Source: CBDCWQ01 sp965223435
GTDB lineage: Bacteria; Myxococcota; Kuafuiibacteriia; Kuafuiibacteriales; Kuafuiibacteriaceae
Direction: 5' to 3'
Length of the DNA: 64,000 nucleotides
NCBI GenBank assembly: GCA_965223435.1
Contig: CBDCWQ010000001.1
Location: forward strand, 1 to 64,000
Part shown: one piece after another, positions 9,177 to 22,100 of the stretch
How the letters are laid out: the number at the start of each line of letters is the position of its first letter
How positions within the stretch are numbered: the first letter of the stretch is position 1
Notes under the pieces: model-generated
Told to the model about the DNA's origin: nothing
The model's input: the letters and a program-made list of their open reading frames with translations, nothing else
The model's database searches: none
Program-made: the position numbers and the translations under genes

Positions 9177-9260
<84 letters not shown>

Positions 9261-9303
9261 GGAGCATCAACGTCCACTCCCGCCGCTAGGAATACAATGA
9301 CGA

Positions 9304-9347
9304 AACGACTACGCTAACAGGGGTATTGTGCTGTTAGCGTAGTCGTT
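9304..9347. repeat. Perfect 17-bp inverted repeat with 10-base loop
   Basis: Left arm AACGACTACGCTAACAG (9304-9320), loop GGGTATTGTG, right arm CTGTTAGCGTAGTCGTT (9331-9347). The arms are exact reverse complements. There is no T-tract after either arm, so a classical Rho-independent terminator is not indicated. It could act as a structured 3' end, a recombination or inverted-repeat site, or a protein-binding palindrome. Confidence 0.9.
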
Positions 9348-9699
9348 GCCCTCGCGGTCAAATGAATAGAAATAAACTCGGCCGATCCGAGGACCTCGAC
9401 TCAAGCACAGTTCAGCGTAGCCATCCGCATACGATGTGGATGATCCGAGATTTCGTTTTTGGCATTCGCTTTACGCAAACATTCTAAATGCACAGCAATG
9501 TGAAGCGAACCTGTCACAATGGGGTACCAAGCCCCCTCCTGAGGATGCCCGCCGATGCGCCTCATTTAAGAAACGAGGGCACTTCGTCATCTCAAAACGC
9601 CGGCACGGAGCTTGCACATTCTTCTAAGACAAATCACCGGTCTTCGGCCACCAGACTCTAACGTCAATAAACGCTCCGGAAGGGGCAAAAGGGGACACC
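9348..9699. other. Intergenic region upstream of a lipoprotein gene
   Basis: A 352-base stretch. A 63-codon frame (9436-9627) starts with GTG and lacks a ribosome site or recognisable features. An AGGGGC/AGGGG purine stretch at 9680-9694 can serve the GTG start at 9700. Nothing else is supported. Confidence 0.4.
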
Positions 9700-10467
9700 G
9701 TGCTACGCACAAAATTGTACAAATCTGTTTTGATATCACTCGCGATCATTGCCACCACTGCATGTGGTGGAACCGAACCATCTCATACTTCCCTGAGCAC
9801 AGTGAAGCCGAGTCGCGCCGAGAACATCAAGGCTCCGAACAAAATGACGGGTCGAGACAAGTTCTTTTCGTTCCGCTTTATTGGCCATCCAGCCAACGAA
9901 GATGCCATCGGAGGCGACGACTCGAATGGGCGTTCCATCATGGTTCCGCTCAAGTCCAAGGGAGGCCAAGCACTCGAGTGCGGGGAAAACTCAAGCACAA
10001 ATGACACCGAGCCGAGCTTTACGGAGGTCGAGCCGGTGGGTACCAAGATCTACTTCGAGGCCTCAGAAGACGATTCAGCGCACATCCTTGATCGAGACGC
10101 CACCGACAAGGACGGCGCCAGGATTGCTGTGCCCGTAGACGACGAGGGCAACATCACCTTCGACATTGTTGTTCGGGCATTGGGCAAACCCAACACCTGT
10201 ATGAATGCCGACGGTTGGGCCTACGATGGCGAATACTACTTCTGGTCCGGTTCCCTGACCGTAACCCGCAACAAGGGAAAACCGGTCTACGTCAACGCCA
10301 ACGATCTTTTCGATGTCTGGTACTGTGACGTTGACGAAGAAACGGGTGCTTGCATTGATGACACCCAAGCGGAAATCTCCGTCTTTGACTCCACATTTGC
10401 AAGCTACTTTTGGAACGTCAATGGGAATACACGCAACGTTGAAGTCAGACTCTATCAACGAAACTAA
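9700..10467 (+). CDS. Lipoprotein, function unknown
   Basis: A 255-residue protein starting at a GTG with a purine-rich ribosome site. The signal sequence YKSVLISLAIIATTACGG ends in a clear lipobox (TTAC). The mature region is acidic, rich in Asp/Thr/Ser and alternating hydrophobic residues (ITFDIVVRALG, YYFWSGSLTVTRNKG), so it is probably all-beta. Two spaced cysteines in WYCDVDEETGAC suggest one disulfide. I do not recognise a family. It is the third lipoprotein in a row on the plus strand and converges on the giant gene; a strong hairpin region separates them. Confidence 0.7.
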   Translation: MLRTKLYKSVLISLAIIATTACGGTEPSHTSLSTVKPSRAENIKAPNKMTGRDKFFSFRFIGHPANEDAIGGDDSNGRSIMVPLKSKGGQALECGENSSTNDTEPSFTEVEPVGTKIYFEASEDDSAHILDRDATDKDGARIAVPVDDEGNITFDIVVRALGKPNTCMNADGWAYDGEYYFWSGSLTVTRNKGKPVYVNANDLFDVWYCDVDEETGACIDDTQAEISVFDSTFASYFWNVNGNTRNVEVRLYQRN

Positions 10468-10520
10468 ACAGAAACGCATAAGTCCGGATCCAGGCACTAT
10501 GCGGCATTGGACCCTGCGGT

Positions 10521-10569
10521 GCCGGCTCACGTACTTCCGTGTACGCTCCGCGGGCTCCTCGGGCCCGGC
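10521..10569. terminator. GC-rich nested hairpin between convergent genes
   Basis: The segment lies between the stop of the plus-strand lipoprotein (10467) and the stop of the minus-strand giant gene (10654). It contains CGTAC-TTCC-GTGTACG nested inside GCCGG...CCGGC arms, plus GCGGGC/GCCCG pairing. It would fold from either strand, so it may act as a bidirectional terminator. No long T-tract is present, so this is an inference from position and pairing. Confidence 0.45.
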
Positions 10570-10653
10570 TTTGCCTAGCACCTGGCTTCGAACTTGTGCT
10601 TTCCTGTTTGATCCATCGACTCACTCGATCCCAAGCCCGAACCCATCTTAAAA

Positions 10654-13180
10654 TCAGAAGAGCGACTCCAGAAGACTTTTTCGGGCGACCTCGTCGTCGT
10701 GGAGACCGGTGTTCCATCCGAGGGACAAAGTGCCCTTGTTCGTAGCAATCTGTGCGACGATGGGCACGCCTCCTCTCACCCTCACCTCCAAGGGGCCGGT
10801 CAGCTCAAAATCCTGCCGTTTCGCCTGACGCTCGAGCCACTCTAGGAGCCATGCCTGCCATGCATCCTGGGTTCGGAAGTCATCGGCCGTGGGCACGTCC
10901 GCGTCCTGGATTCCCGTTGCACGAGCACCTTTGAGCACAAGGCCTGGAAACGCCACATGAGCGTGGACACCCCACCGATCTTCTTTGACGAATCTGGGAT
11001 CTGCCTTCTCATGACCGCGATTGTCATGCACCCGAATGACGGTCTCATTGCGGTCGCCACGATGGGCAACAAACACGTAGCTTTGGTGTTTGAGACGCTT
11101 GAAGGCGGATTTGGGGACGAAACCGTTGGCTTCTCCCGACCAGTAGCGGAGCACGCGATAGTCGTACCGCAAAACCTCGTCCCACATCTTCCTGGTTTCC
11201 AGGGGCAACACGACGTAAGCATACTTGGCAGACCACACGTAAGCCGACTCAGGCGCATGCGAAGGAGCTCGGTCCATCGGTATCGCCGTGTCGCTTTGCA
11301 AGATGAACCTTACCACGCCCGGTTCATCCGGAATGCGTTCGCCTCCGGGCTGGTACCACTTGGGCGGAAGAAGCCCCGGCGCTGCGACGAAAAAGGACTC
11401 CACCTGGCCGACGGGGATGCGTTTCTTGGCAGAGTTCAACAGGGATGTATCCTTGGTTGTGCCAAATCCCGCCTGGCTGTGACTGGCGATACCGAGGTAA
11501 GTGAAAGAAGAAAAGCGGCGAAACGCGTCCACCAAACGGATGGGGTCTTGCCAGGGGATAGCCACGTAGAACCCGCCGTCGTGAATCCGAATCAAGTGAA
11601 GGCTGACCTCGTCCTTCACCGCGATGCCCACCAGGGCCTCAGGCGTTATTTCCGTGTTAGACGCCGTGTTGATCACCCCCCGCCCCGGAAAGCGCTCCAA
11701 AACCTCCACACCGAGTGGGCCAATCTTTTTCGCGAGTTCTTCTGAAATGGGATCAACGATAGGTTTCTCCTCTTCGACAATTTCCCCCTTATTGCCACTA
11801 CCCTTTCCATCCGGCTCAACCTCAGACTCTGTCACCTCTTCTGCCTTGGCACCGTTTTCTACGGTACCCTCCGAAACCATTGTCTCCTCACCGCCTTCCT
11901 CCGTCTTGTCGGAAGCCTCGACATGGCTGGTCTCAAAGTCATGCGCTTTTGGAGGGTTGGACTCACTCTCAGTCAACTCTTCTTCGATATTTTCCAGCAC
12001 ATTCGAAGGGCCACCATCACTCTCAGGCGTTTGAGACTCACGCTCGGGGTCTATTTCGTCCACAAGACCCTCACGCCTCAAAGCATCCCGAAGCTCGATG
12101 TCTGCGACGTCACGGGGTGAGAGGGTGCTGTTCCATCCCAAAAAGACGGTACCTTGGGAGGTATCAAGACGGGCCAACCACGGTACCCCGCCACGGACCC
12201 GCAGCTGAAGCTCTAGGAGTTCGATGCCCTTGGTCTTTGGGTGGGTCTTGAACCAATCTTTGAGCCAAGTCTCCCACCATGCGTGAGGATGGAATATTTC
12301 CGCCACCGGAAGATCGCTGTCCAAAAGATCGAAGTCTTCTGGCGTATCCAACACAAGCCCGGGAAAATGGATATTCACGTATCCAAGCTCTTCCGCCCTT
12401 TGCAAATCCTCTCGCGTTCCGACCAGGGGCATCTTTTTTGAGGCGGCCCGAGCTTGGACCACAAGGTCCGGATTCAACACCGAAGACTCGGAGCTCAACT
12501 CCTTGCGGTGCGCAACAAAAACGTAATCCTGTGTATTGAGTCGCGCGAAGGCCGTCGCTGGGTACGAACCGTCGTAGGAAATTGAGTAGTACATAATCAC
12601 CCGATGGTCGTGTCGCATCAGCGCATCCAAGGCCGTCCTATTATTCTCCCCAAAAACGACGTACCCGAGCTCCGCTGAATACCCATACACCGTCTCCCAA
12701 TGACGTGCCACGTCGAGGAACGCCTTGAAAGGAATGGGTGCCTTACTCTGGAGCAAAAACCTCGGAATGGCCAAATCTTTTTTCAAGCGCTGCCCGCGGG
12801 CATCGTATTGGTAGGGAGGATTGAGGCCGGGCGCTACGATGAACCATGGTTCGGTCTGTCCATCCGGGATGAGTCTGCGGATCCTTGCAACCTCATTGGA
12901 AACGCCCCAACTCCCTATCTCGGTCGATGACACGAACCCCAAATAGCGATACTCTTTGAAACGGCTAACACTGACTGCGGCAGACCTTGTCGGCAACACA
13001 ACGTGATAGCCACCGTCCGGGACAAACACCACATGAAATTGTCGTGGGTGCATAGCACTCGATCCGGCCAGCTCCCGGAGTTGAGGGATCCCGAAAGCGT
13101 CCTTAGACGCAGTAATCATATCGGTTGTCCCCGGAAAGCGCGTCAGAACTTCTAGACCGATTGGACCCAGCTCTTTTTTT
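10654..13180 (-). repeat. Second pair of duplicated modules (C, D) in the giant protein
   Basis: Two copies of about 360-385 residues, split by an acidic linker. Landmarks: LGPIGLEVLTRFPG against IGPLGVEVLERFPG; PDGGYHVVLP against HDGGFYVAIP; YRYLGFVSS against FTYLGIASH; IPDGQTEPWFIVAPGL against IPVGQVESFFVAAPGL; DYVFVAHRKE against SYVFVAHRGD; LRVRGGVPWLA against VRVRGGVPIVA; and VFLGWNS against LSLGWNT. The central GG-x-(H/Y)V-x-P, Y-x-G and GQ-x-E-x-(W/F)F part also aligns with modules A and B, so all four share a core. Confidence 0.85.
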
Positions 13181-16100
13181 CTGCTTTCAGAAAGGCCTTC
13201 GATGTACTTCTTGGTCGTCTCTTGGAGCGCCTGAAGATTTCCGCCGTGATAGGTCTTTCGCTGAGACGAAGCCACAAACCACTTTTCGTCTTGGCCTTTT
13301 GGAACCAGCGTCTTCCCCATGGCGACAAGCGCTTTTTCGGACGACGCACTTTCTTGGCCCTTCTTGTGCGTGGCTGCCCCGTAAAACGTGTAGGTCATCA
13401 AGGACTCAGCCAACCGGGGCGCCGCTTCCGGCGAGACAACCAGTGACCCCTTTGTCCTCACACCGATTGGAAGGATAAATTCAAACAATTCCTTCCGCTC
13501 AAGGGTCGCCATTCTGAGAAGAGGATTCGTACCGAAGCTCTTCTTCCCCGCGTAAGCGATCTCATCGACATCGACATCGAGCGCCTCTGCCACCCTTTGC
13601 TTCAACTTGGGCTCAAGCCAAGGCGCAAACTGCACGACCCCCCGGACATAGACCCCAAGAGGGGAAAAGCGCCTCCATAGCTCGCCGTCGACGTATTCTC
13701 GACTCCAGCCATCACCCACGACCAAAAAATGGGAAGCCCCCGCAGCCGGGGCCCACCGGGGTAACAAAACTTCTTGCACCCAGCGATCCACATCGGAGAA
13801 ATCTGCAAGGGTTGTGCCGTGGTAGTGCACCAGCGCCACATCCCACGTACCCGAAGGCGCGTTGACTTCGCCATGGATGGGATAGACACCGATGTTTTCC
13901 TCGTTGCGAAATCGCACCACAACCGCATGCGCGCGGCTTGTTTGAGCCCAAGTGTTGCCCACACCCCCCAAATTGGGCCCTCGGTAGAGCACACCGCCCG
14001 CAGTCAGGTCCAAAAAGGTGTCCAGCAGGGTCTCGAGTTCGGGGAACGCCGTCCAAGCCTGATGAACCTCAGTACCCCCACTGCTGAGCTCTTTGAGAAC
14101 CAAAGAGAGTTCGGCCAACACCGCGGTCGACGCCGCCTCGTATTGGGCCATATCGCGAACTTTCTGGCGAGGGCCCGCCTTCTTGCGAAATCGCAACAGG
14201 CCAAGCTCCATCGCCAAGATCTGCTGTGCGGCATCAGGCCATTGACCATACATGTCTTGGTTCGAACGCAGTCTCAACTGCACGTTCGTAAGCCGTTCGC
14301 GCAGCTGACGAAACGGACCGGAAGAGACGGTTGCCCACACATTCGCCGGAGTCCGAGAAGATTCGCTTTCGGAAGTCTCTTTTGGACTGACCTCCTTTCC
14401 TCCTTGGGTATGGAACGTGATTTTCGAACCATCGTCCAAGAACCAGGGCTCGCGCTGATCCTTTGGCAGGTATTTCAGCGCCACAGCCCTCGCGGATTCG
14501 CGCTGGCCGGTAGTGGTCGTTGCGCCATCAAAACTGTAGTTATCGATATCAAAAACAAAAGTGGCCCTGGAAGGCACGACCACATGAAGACCTCCACCAA
14601 GAAGCGAGATCTTGTAGGCGCGAACCGAAGGGTCGTCGGACACGGTCGACTTCAAAGGAAGCGCTCGAATCTCTTTCGGCGTAAGCGCCTTGGGGCCGGC
14701 GTAGGCGATCACATCCTCCGGACGAACATCGTTCGGCACTTCTAGCAGCTTCGCCAGCAATGGCACCCATGAGACCCCTTGGAGCGAGCCCTTTGCCTCC
14801 ATCTCCACGAGTTCTTCCTCCACAAAAAACGTGGTCTTGCCGACCCATTCTCCTTTCGCGGTATACTCGCGACGCCACGCACCACCGATTACCTCAAAAT
14901 GGGTGGTTTGGGTCTTCGGAACCCAGTGCGGGAGGGCCGTCGATTGGACAAAGGCATCCACATCTGAAAACGAAGCCACAGGGTCAAAAAAAGTGATGGC
15001 ATGCAAAAATTCGCCATTCTTGGGCTTGTGGTCCGCCTCGTCTTGAAACACCGCGTATTGGCCGCCCGTCGATTCATAGACCATCGCGGTCGGTGACCTC
15101 AAAAAAGCCCCGAGAGCAACCTGCGATCGGCGCGGCATCGGCACCACGCTCCTACCGAGCGCGTGGTTTTGAGTCGCATCCAGTAGGGCACCTAACGCCT
15201 CTTGTGCATCACTCAGGGACTCTTCGCCATCGATCTGAAGCGTGTTCCCTTCTATCTCGAGTTGGACAGCCTTTGTATGGGTCTTGAGCGCAGCCAGGCG
15301 TACGTCAAAAGACGGCTCCTCTTGAGCTTCGGGCGCTGCCCCGGCACCGACCCAGCGGGTCAACACCGCATCGAGCACCCCCATGAGGTCTACAATGTTG
15401 TGCGAAAAGGCGTACGCGGGGCCGTGCGCCTGAAGCCGAGCACCGAGATCTGCCAAACGGCCGCCAAAGGCCTCGAGCTGCGGGACTGAAACCAGCTCCG
15501 TGGCCGGACGAAGGACAGGCGGTGGCGTCTTGGTCTTTTTCGAGACACCCTTTTTGGCATCAGTGCCCTTTTTCCCGTTCCCATTCTTCGCCGCGCCGGT
15601 GTAGGCCGCAGCCGAAAGAAACATATCGACTTCATCGGGCGGCCCATACAGATGCCAGTCGGTCCCGGGCCATAGGGCCCATCGATAGCCCGGATACTGA
15701 AACTCGATGGGGAGGGACCGCTGCTTTTGAAACCGAATGTTCTCAAACTGTCCCTCATCTCCCGAGAAGCGGTAGATGCCCGGCCGACTGTGGCTCAACT
15801 GCTTCGTGGACTGCGCACCGCCTTCTCCAAGTTCGGGCGCCACAAACAACATGAAGTAAATAGGATAACGAAACTCCGGGGGAAACTCATCGAGCCACGC
15901 CGGAAGTACGCCCCGTTCCGATAGGAAATCTTCCACCGGACTCACCGAACCGGACACAGCTTTGCTTTGTGCGCTGAGATTCACGTCCAGTCGGCCCACG
16001 TAGCGCATCACCGCCATCTTCGATGTGACGTCGTGTCCAAACACCGGAACCGCGGGATCTAGAATGGGAAGGCGAGGACCACTGTACACCGAAGGCTGGA

Positions 16101-19100
16101 CCAAACCGTAGATCTGGCTGTCGGCAAAATGAGACACGATTTCCCAGTCGCCCGCCGCGTTGCGGCCATAGATAGGCAGACTCCGAACCACCGCCTCAGT
16201 TTCCGCAAACACCTCCCATGCCGAGACCCAGCCCACAGGCTCCCAAGAGCCAAGGGGCGTACGGTCGAAAATTCGAAGACCCTTCCAAAGAAGGCTCCGG
16301 ACGTCCGCGTTCCATTCTTGGGAAAGCTGCTCGAAAGAGCTCGCACCCACCGCACCGGCCACAATACCCCAGACTTGTTCTGCCGATAAACCAGCGCTTT
16401 GAGACCCCTGTATTTTTTGTGTCGTGCGGAGCAGTTGCTTGGCCGACCGCACGCCCCGAAGGGTCTGAAGCACGGAAAGGACATGAGGCCTCGCCTGCTC
16501 GAGCCCAAGGGTCCCCACCGCCACCGGCTGAAGCATCAACCCGTCTCCGCACTCCATACTCCGGTACGATAAAAGCTTCCATTCCTCGGTTTTAAGCATG
16601 TCCGACGCATCTTCCGTAGACAGCTGCTCGCCCGAATGACAGCCCGATGCACGCTTGACCGGGAGACGAAACCAAAACGACTCGCCCGTGACCGTGTTGT
16701 TGACCTCAACCTCCGCCTCCTCACCGAGACCCTCAGGCCCAAAACCGCAGACCTCAATGCTCCGAATTTCACCCGTTCCCCACACCGGATCTACACCGGC
16801 TAGAACAACCTCTTCGCCAAATCCTTCGCCGTCGATGCGCACTTCGTAACGGGCCTCAGGCGCACCCCGGTTTTCGATCTGAAACAAACACTGCGGCCTT
16901 CCTCGAAGAACCGCGTAATCGCCATGATCCGCCACGAGAGGCGTAATCATCACGTCCATCTTTTCGGACACCCCAAGCAACCGCTTGGTGCCAACCCAGC
17001 CGATGTCCTCGCTCTCATCGTGCACCGGACCGATGGGCGTTCCGCCGCCATCGCCGAAGGCATTCGTCAGCCAGCCTGAGCGCTCCCCTCGGCCTAAGGC
17101 CTTCGCTCGAAGGCCAGCCACCGTCCACAATCCCGACAATGGACGGGTGTCGAGGGCAAAGGCCTCCTTCCAGCCTTGGCCCGCATCCCCATCAAACCCC
17201 AAACCCGCAAGCAGCGCATCGACTTGAGACACCGGCATCACCCCGGTTCGCAGCATACGATGCATCGACGTCAACCAGGCACCGAGGTGCACGGACTCCA
17301 CGCCGGCATTTTCGGCCAGAACACCCAGATCCCCGTCTGCGTACCGGTTGATCCACTGGCGCAACTGACGAACGTTTTTTGCCTCCGCCGACCCGAGGGG
17401 AAAGGCCGGGGCGGCATGCGACGCACCCCGAAGCATGAAACGGACGCGGTGCCGCACCCCAATAGACCGTGCAAACCGAAGTTCACGGGCGCTCCGCTTC
17501 CAGTAATCGGGGGACGCGGAATGAAAGGCTTGGATCGGGTCGACCGCGCCCAGGTGAAAAAAGATCGGCGTGTCGGGGCCCGCGGCGGCCAGCCCGTCCG
17601 CGAGCGAAGCACTCAAGCGACGGCGGAGCGCCTCTCGCATCTCGATGATCGAGCGTTCGGCGTCGATATCCAGCGCCTGCTGGCGCGCCAGATACCCATA
17701 CCCGGAAGGCACCGGGCCACGAAGGCCTCCATCATTGCCCAAATGAATCCCCGCGGACGCCACCTCAGACGAAAGACCGAGACCCGCCTCCAAGACGGCA
17801 TCCAACACCGAGGACCAAGAATCACCCCGGTGATCGCGCGTTGAAATGACGGTCCAAGGGTCCCCTCCAAGACTTCCCCGCGCTTGGAATAGGCGCTCGA
17901 ACATGATCATCGCCGTCTCGCATTCGAAACCGAGAGCGCCGACCAAAGAGATGGAGCCATGGTGCACCAAATGACCCTCCTCGCACATGCCGCGCACGAG
18001 CTCGTTTTGCATAAAAAGCAATCGCTCCTCATGAGAGTCTGGGGCATCAACCCGAAACAGATGATCGTGCGCCCGTTGAAGCGATACGAGCTCCAAGACC
18101 AGGGCATCAAAACGACGTGCGCGAAAATCAGAGGCCAAAAGGGCCAGCACCGTATCCAAAAACCGGTCGGCAAGCGCCCGTTTTGCTCGCCCAAGCCCAT
18201 CGCCCGAAAGCTTCTCTGTTGCGACCAAAAATGGACTCTCGGTCAAGGAACCCCCATGGGCACCCCACACCCCTCGGGGGGCGTCTAACAAGAGCGTCGA
18301 CAATGCCCCGCTCAGCCGGCCGCTGCTTGGAACCCCAAAGAAGCCCTGGGCTCTGGCGATTTCGTCCTGACGGGGATCGATCGACGAAAGCGCGCGCCTC
18401 ACGAGAGAACCGTAGTGGGCCGCCAAAGACACCGCGTGGGTCTCCCATACGCCGAGCTGTGAAGAAGACGCAGATCCCGACGAAAGGAGTTCGTCCAAGG
18501 CAGGGGCCGCAGGTTGGGCACGCGCGTAGGCGTCTTCCGCTGACGGCAAAGCCTGAGCCATCTCGAACAGAAGAAGCGCCCGGTCCGACGCGCCTATCGA
18601 AAAAGCAAACAAGCTGCACGGAGCCAGAGCTCGCCAACCGTCGACCGCGCTTCGATCGACGCCCCATTGTCCCACCCAGCGCGCCGGGGTATCGCCAGTC
18701 TCCAGGCCACAAAGGTCTATCAGGCGTTCCGAAAAAACATCCTCGTGCCACGAAAACGCCGAACCGACATCCGGCCCCGCATCGGACCCCGAAATCGAAG
18801 TCACAACGTTGCCCGCCAAAGACGCCACAAAGTAGGCCATGATGTTGTCCTCGAGCCGCGCGACGGAAGGGTCTTGAGGAACCGGAATCAGACCCCGTAG
18901 GGGGCCTTCGTCCCGCACCACGTTCTCTGCCAACAACGGCAACAAGTCGGTCTCAAGAAGGCGCGTCAGCGCCGACCGGTCCGCGTTCGATGGAAAGCGG
19001 TGAAGAAACCACGCCAGCGCGTAGTACCCAAAAAGCTCCGCCTCCAAACTGTCACGCCCACCGTCCACCGGGGATCCTGTTTCCTTCAAGACTGCGTGTC

Positions 19101-22100
19101 CCGAACCCAACATCGACACCAAGCCGTCGACAAGCGCCCTCGCTCCCGCCTCGTCTCCTCGATTGCTCAACACCACGACGCTCAGCGCCTGGTCCGCAAG
19201 AAGCGTGTACAAAAGCCCCCCTCGGCGCGTCGAACCCGAAGTCACAAATCGACCGTCCACCGACGACTTCAACGTGGACAAAGCGTCCTGCACCACGGCT
19301 CTGCCCTCCCCCGCCGCTTTAGCGGTGCTATCGTAGGCCTTGAGCGGCCAATCCAACGCGTTATCTCGCGCATCCAGGTATTCGTAGACATCCAAGAACC
19401 ACACGATCGCCGTGCTCGACACCAGGCGCGCCGATAGATCTTGAATGCGTTGGCTAGAGTACACAAAACCATGGTCACGAACAAAGGCCTGCGCCCCCGC
19501 CCAAAGCATCTGGGCTTGTCCTGAGAAAAATTCTGACTTGGGGTGCTCTGGGTGCGCGTGGGCAAAGCGGAACAAACCCAAAATGAGGCCCATCGTCGCT
19601 TCGAGGTGGTATGATGATTCTTGAAGCTCACTGGGCTCAATGTAGGGATCCTTAAAGGCGTTCTGGAAGTAGTGTGTTCCGTAGTAGGTTCGTTTCGGCG
19701 GGCAGCTTGAGACCTCGGCCACACACCCCTCGTCGCCAAAACTCAAGTCCTTTGCGTACTGAAGGATCGTGTACTCGAGGCACTTGCCCAAACGTTCGGT
19801 ATAGACGGAAGACCCTCGGGAGCCGCCCGAAGAAAGGGTTTCGTAGTCCACTGAAAGCGAAAGCCAACTGCAATTGTCAATCGCGGCATGGGGACTTTGC
19901 CGAAACCCATGACCGTCGCTGTCACCCAGTACCCCACCGGTGATCACGCGACCCAGTGAATCCGAAACCAGAGCCTCTTCCAAACCCTCAACCCGCGCGA
20001 GGCGGCGCACCGACTGCGCCTCCGTCAGCGTCTGGGTCTGAGGTTCTTGCTCGAACGCCGTCAAGACCTCTTCGAACTCCAAGCGCCAGCCCGTATCATC
20101 CCAAAGAAGATAAAAGATTCCGTCTCGGAGCTCATTTCGCCAGCTTTCGAGCGCCTGAACCCAAGGCCCAAGGGCCGTCCCGGAAGGACCGAGCGCGTCT
20201 CGGTGACGCAACGCATGGTTCAATACGCTCAGCACGTCGAGGTTGTGTTCGGTCACCACATTCGAAGACTTTGTGCGCAACTTGAGTGCATTCCACGCTG
20301 CCTCATCCTCAAGGGCGTAGTCCTGCCAGGCAGGATGAGCCGGCGAAAGCGCGGTGCAGTCTAGGCCGGGCCCATCGACGCACACCCGGAGCGCCGTCGG
20401 GGAGAAGACTTCATAACCGATCGCGTCCAGCATGCTGTAATAGGAAAACCGATAAGAGCCCGCCAGGTCTTTGAACATGCTCGATACCCCAGACAATCGA
20501 TGAGGCGCAGCCACGTTGACCAAGCCCTGTGTGGTCCACCCCGCGGTCATCAAGCTCCCCATCCCCACGTCCGGCACCGCCAACCGGCGACGGTGATCTT
20601 GAAGGCCCGACAGCGCGTTCAAGTAGCAGGACTTCAAGCGCGCGCGGTCAGATGAAGACGCACGCCGGTACGCATCCGATTGGATAAACACCCCAAGACC
20701 TTGAATGACCCAGGCATTCGCCCCGGTGACCAAACGGGCATCTCGCCAATCATCACCCTTTGTATTCCACGAAAAAGGCCATCCCAAAATCTTGTCGCCG
20801 TGGGTGTCCTTCACCGCGTGGCGGCACAAGTAGGTTGCGATGCCTCGTGCTTCCTCCCCGTAGTCACCGGCCGAACGGGAAAATTGGGACAACGCAATAC
20901 CTTGGGTGTATGCCCATACCCGGTCAAAGCCAGCCAAATGACGGGCGTCCCGGTAATCCGCACCCTCAAAAAGCGATTGATCCAGCGAAAGGCCGTCCTC
21001 CTCTGCCTCTTTGTCTGCGGCCTCTGTGGGTTGATACTCGACTTGGTAATAGAATACCTCGCCCGTGGACTCATCCACCGCGGTCCGAAGAAGGCGATCG
21101 CGTGCGTCGAGCGCCCGATAATAGTTTCCACTGGTGTTCCCCGGGACCAAACTCGCCTGAGACTCAAAAAAAGCGGCATCACCCGCCTCCGAGAAGGCGG
21201 CCGAAAGGACAACATCTTGGGAACCGGGCGCACGCTCGGCCAAAGCCAAACCACCCCAGTCGTTGGCCATCACCACCTGCCCCATCCCTTGCGAAAGCGA
21301 CAGCGAAACCGGTTCCGGCGTGGGCATCGGACCTGGGCGAAGGGCGCCATTTTTTGAGCGATCGGCATCAAAAAGCACCTCTGAAGATGCACCAACCCCA
21401 GTCGCTCCCGGGCGTACGGTCGAACCCGCAACATGACGAGAAAGGGCAACGACGCCCTCCGATTGGACCCGCATATGGAACTTGTTTTCGGCCGTCACCT
21501 GAACCGATGTGTTCTTTTGAGTTTGACGTGGCTTTGAGACCACCATCGACAAATGGGAAAGCGTGGACACCCGCGAAGCTCGGGTGGTGACGACTTGGTC
21601 AGGCCGTAGCCCCTCGACGCCGCGGCGAACCCACGCCGCAAAAAACAGCTCTTCAGACGCACTCAACGAGGGCGCACCGGGCAGCGCATCGGCATCTAAG
21701 CCATGACTGTTCCAGTGGACGGGGCGAGGAGGATGAACATTGAGCGTGTGAGGCGAGCTGAAAGACCGTCCTTCGTCCTTTCCAACCAGGCGAACCGTAC
21801 CCGAATCTGGGTCCGGTCCCGGCTGGTAAAAAACGATGTTGGTTTCTCCGGTCGATGCCACCGCCAACTGCGGCACATAACCTTCACCCACCGGCGTCGC
21901 CGGCGACCAGTGTGCTCCGCCGTCGTCCGAATACGAGACGTAGACGGTGTTCGGTACCGACTGGTTGGGATTGGACGACGGCCCCTTCTCGAAGCTGGCC
22001 ACCATCGATTCCCCAAAAACCGAGCGCACCTGAGGATGAGAAGGTCTTTCCGAAAACTCGGCCGGGAAGTCCGAAAAGACAACCGATATCCGCCAATTCG

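Noticed and set aside
9436..9627. 63-codon frame between lipoprotein genes
   Set aside because: GTG start without ribosome site and no recognisable composition or motif.
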